Origin: DASRTE01 sp035316885 | GTDB lineage: Bacteria > Actinomycetota > Actinomycetes > Jiangellales > Jiangellaceae | DNA: 41,172 bases | Assembly (NCBI GenBank): GCA_035316885.1 | Contig: DATHII010000271.1 | Coordinates: 1-41,172, forward strand | Direction: 5' to 3' | Shown: positions 7,601 through 16,084 of the stretch, piece after piece | Numbering within the stretch: the first letter of the stretch is position 1 | How the letters are laid out: the number at the start of each line of letters is the position of its first letter | Notes under the pieces: generated by a model | What the model was told of the DNA's origin: nothing | What the model saw: only the letters and a program-made list of their open reading frames with translations | Database searches by the model: none | Translations under genes and position numbers: made by a program

Positions 7601-9577
7601 GTTGAAGCCGTCGCCCTCGGCCTCGCCCCGCCAGACCGCCGCGAAGGCCTCCTGGAACAGCTCCTTGAGGCCGTCTTCGCCGGCCGCCCGCCTCGCGTCG
7701 TATCGCAGGCCGAAGTCGTAGACGTACGCCGGCCCCGGTGCGGCCTCGCCCGGTCGGAGGATCTCGTAGGGACGCTCGTCGACGACCTCGACGCCCATCC
7801 GCGAGAGGATCGGCAGCACCTGGGTCAGCGATATCGGCGGGCCGGTCCGGTAGATCTTGAACCGGCGCTCGTCGGGCGGCCCGCCGATCGGCCGGTAGAG
7901 GTTCATGCCCAGACCGTCGTCGTCCGGGAGCTCCTCGAGGCGCGCGACGTCGGCGACCGCCGTCCGCGCCGGGAAGTCCTCTTTGTAGGCTTCCGGGAAC
8001 GCCTCCTTGTACCTCCGGAGCAGGCGGGCCGCCGCCTCCTCGCCCGTCTGCTCCGCCAGCGTGTCGGCGAACTCGTCGCCCCATCCCCGGGTTGCCGCGA
8101 GGAGCTGCCGCTCGAGCCCGGTGACGTCGAGGTCGGGGAGCTCTTGGTGGGGACGCATCCGGACGACGAAATGCAAGCGGGCCAGCACCGCCTCGCTGAC
8201 CAGCGCCGTGTGGTCGATCGAGAGGCCGTCGGTGGCCCCGAGGAGGATGCCCTGTATGCGCTCCCGGACATCGGTGTTGTAGCGGTCGCGGGGCAGGAAG
8301 ACCAGGCACGACAGGTAACGCCCGTAGATGTCACGGCGGACGAACAGGCGCAGCTGGCGCCGCTCCTGCAGGTGGACCACGGCCAGCGCGATGGGCAGCA
8401 ACTCGTCGGCGGGGGTCTGGAACAGCTCGTCGCGCGGGTAGGTCTCGAGTACCTGCATGAGGTCCTTGCCCGAGTGGCCGGTGGCGGCGAATCCACTGTT
8501 CTCGAGCACCTGCAGGACTCTGCGGCGCAGAACGGGGATGCGCAGCACGCTCTCGGTGTACGCGGCCGAGGTGAACAGCCCGAGGAACCGACGCTCACCG
8601 ACCACCTCGCCGGACTCGTCGAACGACTTCACCCCGATGTAGTCGAGGTAGGTGTGGCGATGCACCGTGGCGCGGGAGTTGGCCTTGGTCAGCACCAGCA
8701 CTTGCTTCTCGCGCGCCTTGGCGCGCACCTCGGGCGGGAGCTTCGCGAACGACCCCGACAGCTCCTGGTCGGCTCGCAGGATGCCGAGCCCGGACCCGGT
8801 GACGGCCCGCAGGACGTCCTCGCCCTCGACGGTGTCCAGCAGGTACTCGCGGTACCCCAGGAAGGTGAAGTGGTCGTCGGCGAGCCAGCGCAACAGCTCC
8901 TGCGCCTCGGCTACCTCCTCGGACGACACCGGCAACTGGTCCTTCTCCAGCTCGGCTGCGATCTCCTCGGCGCGTTGTCGCATCCGGGGCCAATCCTCGA
9001 CCGCTTCGCGGACGTCGCGGAGGACACGGCGCAGCCCGTCGGTGATCGCGCTCTGCACGGCCGGATCGGTCTCGCGGTCGACTTCGACATGCATCCAGGA
9101 CTCGACGACGGCGTCGGGCATCTCGGCGGTGCGCGGGTCGGCCTCGCCCTGGTCGCAGATCTCGAGCACCTCGCCCGCGACGTCGCGACGCACGACGAAC
9201 TGGGGGTGCACGACGAGGTGGACTGACCTGTCTTGATTGGCTAGCGCCATCGTCACCGAGTCGACCAGGAAGGGCATGTCGTCGGTTACCACCTCGACGA
9301 CGGTGTGGCCGGAGGACCATCCGTGTTCGTCGACCGTCGGCGTGTAGACCCTGACCAGTGAGGTGCCCTGTGGGCGCGTTTGCGCGAACTGGCGGTGCGA
9401 CGCCGCGGCGCCGTAGACGTCGACCGGGTCGCGGTCGACGAGGTCCTCGGCTGCGATGTGGCGGTAGTAGCGGCGTAGGAAGGCGAGCTCGTCGGAGCGG
9501 GGCTGGCCGCGCTGGTCGGCCACCACGGCAGCCTTCGCGAGAAGCTCGGACTTGGCTTCGTCGAGCCGGTTGCGCAT
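4679..9577 (-). CDS. gdh: NAD-specific glutamate dehydrogenase, large (~180 kDa) type
   Basis: A 1632-residue cytoplasmic enzyme of the large NAD-GDH family (Bac_GDH), which oxidatively deaminates glutamate to 2-oxoglutarate and ammonia. The length matches the L_180 class. The N-terminal ~700 residues hold ACT-like regulatory regions. The catalytic core near residues 810-860 shows [20 protein letters not shown] and the lysine-rich [20 protein letters not shown]. The dinucleotide-binding part follows, with [15 protein letters not shown] near residue 1005 and [17 protein letters not shown] near 1150. A long C-terminal helical domain completes it. ATG at 9577 has a GGGGGC ribosome-binding site. 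The tryptophan dioxygenase gene precedes it on the same strand and the ABM gene follows. It suggests use of amino acids as carbon and nitrogen sources. Confidence 0.95.
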   Translation of the reverse strand: [1632 protein letters not shown]

Positions 9578-9684
9578 ATCTCTGCCCCCGGGACAGCTCC
9601 TGCCGGTACGTCCTTGTACGCGACGATTCCGACCCTAGCTCGCGCCGGGCGCGCCGACACCCCTCGGCCGGTAGTCCACAGCCC

Positions 9685-10482
9685 TCAGAGCCAGGAGCGA
9701 AGCTCCCACAGGACCGGGTAGTAGCGCATGTCCAACCGTCGGCGCAGGTAGGCGGCACCTGACGAGCCCCCCGTGCCCGTCTTCGTCCCGATCATCCGCT
9801 CCACCATCGTCACGTGCCGGGCCCGCCATCCGGCCGCCCGCTCGTCGTGGACGAGCAGCGCCTCGGCCAGCTCCCAGATCTCGCCGTGGGTCCCGCGGTC
9901 GTGGGCAGCGGTGCGCAGAGACTCGCGGACCTCGTCGTCGGACTCCGACGCCAGCCCGCGGGTGCTCAGCACCTGCGTGAACGCATCCCACAGGGTCGGT
10001 TCGGCGAGCCGCCGCTCCAGCCGACTCCGCTCCTGCTCGCTCACTCCACGGAAGCGGCCCACGAACCTGGTGTCCTTGGCCCCCGAGAGGAACTCCAGTT
10101 CACGGAACTGCACCGACTGGAAGCCGCTGGCAGGGGCGAGCCGCTCGCGAAACTCGAGGAAGTCCTGCGGAGTCATCGTCTCCAGCACGCCGACCTGCTC
10201 GATCAGGATCCGCTCAATCTCGTGGACGCGCGCCAGCAGGTGCCTGGCCCACCACAGCTGCCCGCCGCTCATGGCGTCACGAACGGACTCGAGCTCGAAG
10301 AGCAACTGCTTGAACCACAGCTCGTAGACCTGGTGGATGGTGATGAACAGCAGCTCGTCGTGTGCGTCGGTCGCGAGCCGCTGCTGGTCGAGCAGCGCCG
10401 GGAGGCGCAGGTAGCTGCCGTACGTCAGCCGGGCTCCGTCCTCACCGAAGTGGGCGGGCGGGGGGTGCGCGTGCGTCGCCAT
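9685..10482 (-). CDS. kynA: Tryptophan 2,3-dioxygenase
   Basis: A 265-residue haem enzyme that opens the indole ring of L-tryptophan to N-formylkynurenine, the first step of the kynurenine pathway. Family motifs are all present: ITIHQVYELWFKQLLFELE near residue 50, SGFQSVQFRELEFLSG near residue 120, and the C-terminal MVERMIGTKTGTGGSSGAAY. His223, in ARHVTMVERMIG, is the expected proximal haem ligand. The next enzymes, formamidase and kynureninase, are not in this window. The start ATG at 10482 faces the divergent DUF2505 gene across a 50-bp gap. The gene lies 107 bp upstream of gdh on the same strand. Confidence 0.93.
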   Translation of the reverse strand: MATHAHPPPAHFGEDGARLTYGSYLRLPALLDQQRLATDAHDELLFITIHQVYELWFKQLLFELESVRDAMSGGQLWWARHLLARVHEIERILIEQVGVLETMTPQDFLEFRERLAPASGFQSVQFRELEFLSGAKDTRFVGRFRGVSEQERSRLERRLAEPTLWDAFTQVLSTRGLASESDDEVRESLRTAAHDRGTHGEIWELAEALLVHDERAAGWRARHVTMVERMIGTKTGTGGSSGAAYLRRRLDMRYYPVLWELRSWL

Positions 10483-10532
10483 CTGGCCACCATACGAACC
10501 CGTGCGGCCCCCCGGTGGGCCAGGATGGGCTC

Positions 10533-11033
10533 ATGGACCTGCGCACAGAGCTCCGCTTCGACACCGATCCGGCCACCGTGTTCGCGATGTTCACCGACGA
10601 GGCATACCTCGCCCGCAAGGCCGAGGCGACTGGGGCGGTCCGCCATGAGGCCTCCGTGACCAACGACGGCGACCGGGTGACAGTGCGCCTGCTCCGGGTG
10701 ATGCCCCCAGATGTGCCCGACTTCCTGCGGCGGTTCGTCGGCGAGACCATCGACCTCGACCAGAGGGACGTGTGGGAGGCTGCGTCGCCCGACGGCTCGC
10801 GGAGCGGCTCGATCCGTATCGACCTGGGCGGCGCCCCGGTCAACCTCACCGGTGGGATGACACTGGTCGGCTCCGCCACCGGCACGGTGACCACGGTCGA
10901 CGCCACGGTCAAGGCGTCGATCCCGCTGGTCGGTGGCAGGATCGAGAAGGCGGTTCACGACGCGGTCGTCCGTGCCGCACGCATCGAGGAGCAGGTCGGA
11001 CGGTCCTGGCTGGCCGGAGACCGGTCCCGCTGA
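10533..11033 (+). CDS. DUF2505 family protein (SRPBCC-like fold)
   Basis: A 166-residue protein matching DUF2505, an actinobacterial family with a START/polyketide-cyclase-like beta-grip fold. It opens with LRTELRFDTDPATVFAMFTD, which is typical of these proteins, and ends with KASIPLVGGRIEKAVHDAVV before a helical tail. No enzymatic function is established for the family; lipid or hydrophobic-ligand binding is only inferred from the fold. ATG at 10533 is chosen because similarity begins there; the open frame extends upstream into the kynA promoter region without family character. Confidence 0.8.
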   Translation: MDLRTELRFDTDPATVFAMFTDEAYLARKAEATGAVRHEASVTNDGDRVTVRLLRVMPPDVPDFLRRFVGETIDLDQRDVWEAASPDGSRSGSIRIDLGGAPVNLTGGMTLVGSATGTVTTVDATVKASIPLVGGRIEKAVHDAVVRAARIEEQVGRSWLAGDRSR

Positions 11034-11068
11034 CGCCGGAGGGCGCGAATCTGCCTCGCCCGGGCCGG

Positions 11069-11240
11069 TCAGCGATGGCTCGTTGAGCAGAACAGGTAGC
11101 GGTTGAGACTGAAGAAGTAGCCGGGGCCGAGTGCTCGCAGGTCGGCCGCCCAGGGCCGAGCCTCGAAGTCGCACAGCACCTACTTCCGCCGCCGTCTCCG
11201 CCGCGAGCAGGCTGGGACCGACGCCGATGTCGAGGACACG
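11069..11240 (-). pseudogene. Remnant of a class I SAM-dependent methyltransferase
   Basis: Two short pieces survive in different frames. The first reads RVLDIGVGPSLLAAETAAEV, the SAM-binding motif I. The second reads CDFEARPWAADLRALGPGYF followed by FSLNRYLF, which resembles the last strands of actinobacterial methyltransferases, and ends at TGA (11069-11071). Perhaps 100-200 codons between them are missing. It lies directly downstream of the glgC stop, with motif I starting 3 bp after it. No function remains. Confidence 0.6.
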
Positions 11241-11242
11241 GG

Positions 11243-12466
11243 TCAGTCGTCGATCCGGACGCCCTTGCCGACGACGGTGATGCCGTTAGCGCTGACAACG
11301 TAGCCGCGCTCGCGGTCGGCCTCCTTGTCGACGCCGACACTCGTGCCCTTCGGCACGACGACGTTCTTGTCGAGGATCGCGTCGCGGACCTGCGCGTCGG
11401 CCTCGACCCGGACGCCGTGCATGAGCACCGACCGCGACACCTCGGCAGCTTGCCGCACCTCCGCGCCGGGTGAGAGCACGGCGTGGTCGACGAGCCCTCC
11501 GGCGATGATGCAGCCGTTGGTGACGATCGACTCGTGCGCCTCGCCGCCCTCGACGATCTTCGCGCCAGGGAGCTGGGGGTGGCTGGTGAGGATCGGCCAC
11601 TCTCGGTTGTAGAGGTTGAACAGCGGGTCGATCGACACCAGATCCATGTGCGACTCGTGGTAGGCGTCGAGCGTCCCGACGTCGCGCCAGTAGCCGCGGT
11701 CGCGGTCGGTCGTCCCGGGTACCTCGTTGTCGGCGAAGTCGTAGACGTTCGCCTGCTCGCGCTCGACCAGCTTCGGCACGATGTTGCCGCCCACGTCATG
11801 GACCGAACCCTCGTCGCCGGCGTCGACGCGCAGCGCGTGGAGGAGAACCTCTGTGGAGAACACGTAGTTGCCCATGGAGGCGAAGCAACTGTCCGGGTCG
11901 TCGGGCAGGCCGGGCGGGTCGGCGGGCTTCTCCAGGAACGCGTCGATGCGCTGCCCGTCGGAGGTCTGGATGACGCCGAACCCGCTGGCGCCCTCCCGAG
12001 GGACCCGGATGCCGGCGACCGTGATCCCGGCGCCGCTCGCGACGTGGGCGTCGATCATCTGCCGGGGGTCCATCCGGTAGACGTGGTCGGCACCGAAGAC
12101 CACCACGTGGTCGGGCGTCTCGTCGTAGACGAGGTTGAGCGACTGGTAGATCGCGTCGGCGCTGCCCTGGTACCACCGCGGGCCAAGCCGCTGCTGTGCT
12201 GGCACCGGCGTGACGTATTGCCCGAGGATGGTGCTCATCCGCCAGGTCAGCGAGATGTGGCGATCCAACGAGTGCGACTTGTACTGGGTGAGCACGCAGA
12301 TCCGGTCGATGCCGCCGTTGACGAGGTTGGACAGGACGTAGTCGACCAGCCGGTAGCTCCCGCCGAACGGGACGGCGGGCTTCGCGCGGTCGGCGGTCAG
12401 CGGCATGAGCCGCTTTCCCTGACCGCCGGCGAGGACGATCCCGAGGACGTGCAGTCCCGTCGTCAC
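11243..12466 (-). CDS. glgC: Glucose-1-phosphate adenylyltransferase
   Basis: A 407-residue enzyme that makes ADP-glucose from glucose-1-phosphate and ATP, the committed step of bacterial glycogen synthesis and the donor for GlgA (and, in mycobacteria, for maltose-1-phosphate). The N-terminal nucleotide-binding loop GGQGKRLMPLTADRAKPAVP is intact, followed by GSYRLVDYVLSNLVNGG. The allosteric C-terminal left-handed beta-helix has the hexapeptide-like VVVPKGTSVGVD. Length is normal. The start lies 71 bp from the divergent GNAT gene. The glgA partner is on the other strand 1.5 kb away. Confidence 0.96.
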   Translation of the reverse strand: MTTGLHVLGIVLAGGQGKRLMPLTADRAKPAVPFGGSYRLVDYVLSNLVNGGIDRICVLTQYKSHSLDRHISLTWRMSTILGQYVTPVPAQQRLGPRWYQGSADAIYQSLNLVYDETPDHVVVFGADHVYRMDPRQMIDAHVASGAGITVAGIRVPREGASGFGVIQTSDGQRIDAFLEKPADPPGLPDDPDSCFASMGNYVFSTEVLLHALRVDAGDEGSVHDVGGNIVPKLVEREQANVYDFADNEVPGTTDRDRGYWRDVGTLDAYHESHMDLVSIDPLFNLYNREWPILTSHPQLPGAKIVEGGEAHESIVTNGCIIAGGLVDHAVLSPGAEVRQAAEVSRSVLMHGVRVEADAQVRDAILDKNVVVPKGTSVGVDKEADRERGYVVSANGITVVGKGVRIDD

Positions 12467-12537
12467 GATCCGACACTAGCCACGATCCGAGCCGGGATCA
12501 TCTGGCTGGGCGACACGGCGACGAGCAGGATGGGCGG

Positions 12538-13047
12538 ATGCCCGAACTCGTCGTCCCCACGACCAGCGTCCACCGGTCGTGGCTGGGCGCGCTCGCGGAA
12601 GCCGACTACGACCCGCGCTGGGCCGACGACCTCGACCTCGACCGGCTCACCGACTTGGCGGAGTTCGCCACGTTCGTAGCCGGTCAGCGGGCGCAGGCCA
12701 CCGAGGGCGCACCACGTCCCACCGGCTGGGTACCCACGACCTACCTCTGGTACGTCGACGGCGCGTCCTTTCTGGGCCGGCTGTCGATCCGGCACCGTCT
12801 CACCCAGTGGCTGCACGACTACGGCGGCCACATCGGCTACGACGTGCGGCCTTCCGCACGACGGCGTGGTCATGCAACGGCGATGCTCCAGGCGGCCCTG
12901 CCGTGGTGCCGGAAGCTCCACATCGACCCGGCGCTGGTGACCTGCGACGTCGACAACGTCGCGTCCCGGAAGGTGATCGAGCGCGCCGGTGGGAAGTTCG
13001 ACGACGAGCGCGACGGCAAGCTCCGCTACTGGGTGCCTGCCTCGTGA
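12538..13047 (+). CDS. GNAT family N-acetyltransferase
   Basis: A 169-residue protein of the GNAT fold. The acetyl-CoA-binding region is VRPSARRRGHATAMLQAALP near residue 105, which corresponds to motif A (R/Q-x-x-G-x-G/A). The C-terminal segment VTCDVDNVASRKVIERAGGK is typical of acetyltransferases that act on small molecules or protein N-termini. The substrate is unknown. ATG at 12538 follows the glgC start region and is the only start that keeps the N-terminal segment. It separates glgC from glgA but has no evident link with glycogen. Confidence 0.85.
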   Translation: MPELVVPTTSVHRSWLGALAEADYDPRWADDLDLDRLTDLAEFATFVAGQRAQATEGAPRPTGWVPTTYLWYVDGASFLGRLSIRHRLTQWLHDYGGHIGYDVRPSARRRGHATAMLQAALPWCRKLHIDPALVTCDVDNVASRKVIERAGGKFDDERDGKLRYWVPAS

Positions 13048-13105
13048 CCGCTCACGTGGTCGGGTCGCGCCGACGCGCCAAGTCCATCGCACCCAACCGT
13101 TTGCG

Positions 13106-13967
13106 TCAGCCGTGGCAGCACCGAGACTCTGCGCGGCGCTCGCCGGCCGCTCGGGTACCGCACGACGATCGAACACGGCGCACCCGGTGCGTGCGGGCGA
13201 GCACCGTTGCGGGTCGGCCAACGCGGCACCGGCCGATCGCAGCGCCGGTGAAGATGCCCACGTTCAGCGCTTCGCTGACCGCCACCATCAACTTCGCCCA
13301 GGCCCGCTCCTTGGCCGGGGAGGGGTCGGTCTCGCCGGCGTAGTGCAGGCCGACGGCGTACGAGTCGGCGCTGGCCATCCAGATCGATCCGGAGTCGCCA
13401 CCCGCGCTGATCTCGGTGCCCGGTGCCGGGTGCGCCGGGTCCGGCACGACCGTGAACTCGCTGCCGTCCGTACCGTCGATGATGCCCCGGGTGACCAGCG
13501 TCGTGCGTCCCGACTTGACCACCGCCGAACCGACGAGGGGCTCCTTCAGACCCACCGGACCACTGGACAGGTCAGCAACGCCCGTGTCCCACGGTCTTCC
13601 GACTGTGCACACCGCGCAGTCGAGCAGTTCGTCCCAGCGCGAAAGCCGCCCCAGCACGTCGGCCTGCCGCAGGGTCTTCGGCTGGGCGATGACGTCGTCG
13701 CGGTCGGCCGGCTCGACGACCATCACGTGGTGGTTGGACAACGCCATCGGCAACAGGGGTAGGCAGCCGTTGCGAACTGTCCAGAGCGCTTTCCGGCTGC
13801 TTCTGGTCGACATGAACCCGGATTGCGAGCCGTCCGGAGGGCTGCCCGTCGGTGAACTCGAAACCGATGTCAACGCTGTGGACGTTCGGATAGGCGAGCA
13901 GTTCGGCGCGGTGCTCGCGCATCAGTGCGAGTAGTCGTTCCTGCTCGTCACGGGATATCTCATCCAC
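13106..13967 (-). pseudogene. Nal1-like trypsin-fold serine protease, deleted and frameshifted
   Basis: The N-terminal piece (from ATG 13967) reads MDEISRDEQERLLALMREHR and VDIGFEFTDGQPSGRLAIRV, as in bacterial trypsin-like proteins of the Nal1 type. Near 13745-13775 the frame changes and roughly 70-90 codons appear to be missing. The second piece resumes at PMALSNHHVMVVEPADRDDV (catalytic His region) and includes the Ser region AGGDSGSIWM with the GDSGS motif. The GISIGN-type loop and much of the first barrel are gone. The open frame then runs into a basic tail of doubtful origin. It is non-functional as read and sits between glgC and glgA. Confidence 0.7.
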
Positions 13968-14022
13968 TGCGTCACACCCTTAGCGCCACGTCGATCCTCG
14001 ACCCGACCGTAGTGTGGCGGAA

Positions 14023-15192
14023 ATGCGGATAGCGATGCTGACCAGGGAGTTCCCCCCGCTCGTGTACGGGGGCGCCGGCGTCCACGTCGACTTCCTGGTC
14101 CGGGAGCTGCGCCGGGCGGGCGCTGTCGAGGTCGAGGTGCACGCCACGGGCGCCGCACGCGAGGGCGCGGCGACCTACGCCGAGGACGACCTGCGGATGC
14201 CGCGTGCCAACCCGGCGCTCGGCGTGATGAGCGCCGACCTGGTGATGGCGGCCGCGCTCGGCGATGCCGACGTCGTCCACTCCCACACGTGGTACACGAA
14301 CCTCGCCGGCCACGTCGCCTCGCTCCTGTACGGGAGGCCGCACGTGCTCACGGCCCACTCGCTCGAGCCGCTGCGACCGTGGAAGGCGGAGCAGCTCGGT
14401 GGGGGTTACCGGCTGTCGTCGTGGGTGGAGAAGACCGCCTACGAGAGTGCGGCGGCAGTCATCGCCGTCAGCCGCGGCATGCGGGCCGACATCCTCACCT
14501 GCTACCCCGCCGTCGACCCGGCACGGGTCCGCGTGGTGCACAACGGCATCGACACCGACTTCTACCGGCCGGTCGAGGAGACCGACGTCCCCGACCGGCT
14601 GGGCATCGACCCCGCCCGGCCGTCGGTCGCCTTCGTGGGGCGCATCACGCGCCAAAAAGGCGTGCCGCACCTGCTGCGTGCTGCCCTGCACTTCGATCCC
14701 GAGGTCCAGCTCGTGCTACTCGCCGGCGCCGCCGACACCCCGGAGCTCGCCCGCGAGACCGACGCCCTCGTCGAGCGTCTGCGCGCCGAGCGCACAGGGG
14801 TCGTGCTCGTCAGCGAAATGCTCCCGCGGGAGGACGTGCGCCAGGTGCTCACGCACGCCACCCTGTTCTGTTGCCCATCGGTCTACGAGCCGCTCGGGAT
14901 CGTGAACCTGGAGGCGATGGCCTGCGCTACCGCGGTGGTCGCCAGCGCGGTCGGCGGGATCCCGGAGGTCGTTGACGACGGCGTCACCGGCCTGCTGGTG
15001 CCCTACGACGCTGCCGACCCGGCAGCGTTCGAGGCCGGACTGGCCGACGCGGTCGGCGAGCTGGCCGCCAACCCGGACCGCGCCAGCGAGATGGGCCGGG
15101 CCGGCCGCGAGCGGGCCGTCGCCGAGTTCGGCTGGGACGCAGTCGCCGCCCACACGGTCGACGTCTACCGTTCCGTCCTCCCTAGCGCGTGA
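14023..15192 (+). CDS. glgA: Glycogen synthase / GT4 glucosyltransferase
   Basis: A 389-residue GT-B enzyme of family GT4, the actinobacterial GlgA/GlgM type. It transfers glucose from ADP-glucose (mycobacterial GlgM makes maltose-1-phosphate). N-terminal MRIAMLTREFPPLVYGGAGV carries the donor/acceptor loop, HSHTWYTNLAGHVA follows, and the C-terminal nucleotide-sugar site shows VAFVGRITRQKGVPHLLRA and the E-x7-E region VYEPLGIVNLEAMACATAVV. ATG at 14023 is chosen over GTG at 14014 because homologues begin at MR-AMLTRE. Its 3' end overlaps the convergent fdhD by 11 bp. Together with glgC it forms the ADP-glucose branch. Confidence 0.95.
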   Translation: MRIAMLTREFPPLVYGGAGVHVDFLVRELRRAGAVEVEVHATGAAREGAATYAEDDLRMPRANPALGVMSADLVMAAALGDADVVHSHTWYTNLAGHVASLLYGRPHVLTAHSLEPLRPWKAEQLGGGYRLSSWVEKTAYESAAAVIAVSRGMRADILTCYPAVDPARVRVVHNGIDTDFYRPVEETDVPDRLGIDPARPSVAFVGRITRQKGVPHLLRAALHFDPEVQLVLLAGAADTPELARETDALVERLRAERTGVVLVSEMLPREDVRQVLTHATLFCCPSVYEPLGIVNLEAMACATAVVASAVGGIPEVVDDGVTGLLVPYDAADPAAFEAGLADAVGELAANPDRASEMGRAGRERAVAEFGWDAVAAHTVDVYRSVLPSA

Positions 15193-15988
15193 CGGGCGTG
15201 CCGAGACGGGCTTCCCCGGAATAGACGTTCATCCTGCCCTCGCGCACGAAGCCGACCAGCGTCACACCGCACTCGCGGGCGAGGTCGACGGCCAGGCTCG
15301 ATGGTGCCGAGATGGCCGACAGGACCGGGATGCCGGCCATCGCGGCCTTCTGGACCAGCTCGAACGATGCCCGCCCGGACACCTGCAGGGCGTGACCGCG
15401 TAGCGGTAACGCGTCCTTGCGAAGGGCGGCACCCACCACCTTGTCGACGGCGTTGTGGCGGCCGACGTCCTCGCGGATGCAAACCGGCTCGCCGGCCGAG
15501 GTGAACAGTCCCGCGGCGTGCAGGCCCCCGGTGCTGTCGAACGCCTTCTGCGCCGACCGCAGCCGGTCCGGCAGGGCGGACACCACCGCCGGTCGGATCG
15601 TCATCCGATCCTCCGCCGCCGGCCACCGCAGCGCGCCGCTGACCTCGACGACGCTGTCGGCGCCGCACACCCCGCAGGCGCTGGTGGTCGCAAAAGCGCG
15701 CGGGCGCGGCGGTGCCACGTGCCCGGCCAACGTCACCTCGACCGTGTTGAGCTCGTCGGTACACGTTCGCATGGCAACCACGTCGGCGGCCGCGGCCACC
15801 ACGCCCTCGGCGACCAGCCAACCGGCGATCAGGTCGAAGTCGTCGCCCGGCGTTCGCATGGTCGTCGTGACGACCGCCGAACCCACCCGGATCTGCAGCG
15901 GTTCCTCGACGGCGAGAGTGTCCGGCCGCTCAGTGGCGTGGCCGTCCACCAACCGCAGCGTTGCGCGCCTAGCCGTCACGCGGCCCAT
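15182..15988 (-). CDS. fdhD: FdhD sulfurtransferase for formate dehydrogenase-type enzymes
   Basis: A 268-residue protein that transfers sulfur from a cysteine desulfurase to the bis-MGD molybdenum cofactor, a modification needed for activity of formate dehydrogenases. The persulfide-carrying cysteines are in TTSACGVCGADSVVEV (CxxC). Also present are GGLHAAGLF, CIREDVGRHNAVDKVVGAAL and SGRASFELVQKAAMAGIPVL, all family signatures. ATG at 15988 (MGRVTARRATLRLVDGHA) is used; the frame stays open far upstream but would run antisense through the next genes. The likely client is the FdhF/YdeP-type oxidoreductase at 18360-20633. Confidence 0.95.
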   Translation of the reverse strand: MGRVTARRATLRLVDGHATERPDTLAVEEPLQIRVGSAVVTTTMRTPGDDFDLIAGWLVAEGVVAAAADVVAMRTCTDELNTVEVTLAGHVAPPRPRAFATTSACGVCGADSVVEVSGALRWPAAEDRMTIRPAVVSALPDRLRSAQKAFDSTGGLHAAGLFTSAGEPVCIREDVGRHNAVDKVVGAALRKDALPLRGHALQVSGRASFELVQKAAMAGIPVLSAISAPSSLAVDLARECGVTLVGFVREGRMNVYSGEARLGTPVTR

Positions 15989-16084
15989 CGTCCGTGCACC
16001 TCCATGCCACAAGTGTGAACCGGCCGAGGCTCTCGGGTAACCCCGGCCGTGGTAGACCGGGACCGACCCGTGGAGAGGAGAGCC

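Noticed and set aside
7133..9226. Long plus-strand open frame of about 700 codons opposite gdh
   Set aside because: It is antisense to the catalytic gene, mirrors its codon periodicity and has no recognisable domain.
13106..13873. Intact 255-codon protease gene starting inside the second frame
   Set aside because: Its first ~60 residues are low-complexity out-of-frame sequence; true N-terminal similarity is in another frame, so the gene is broken.
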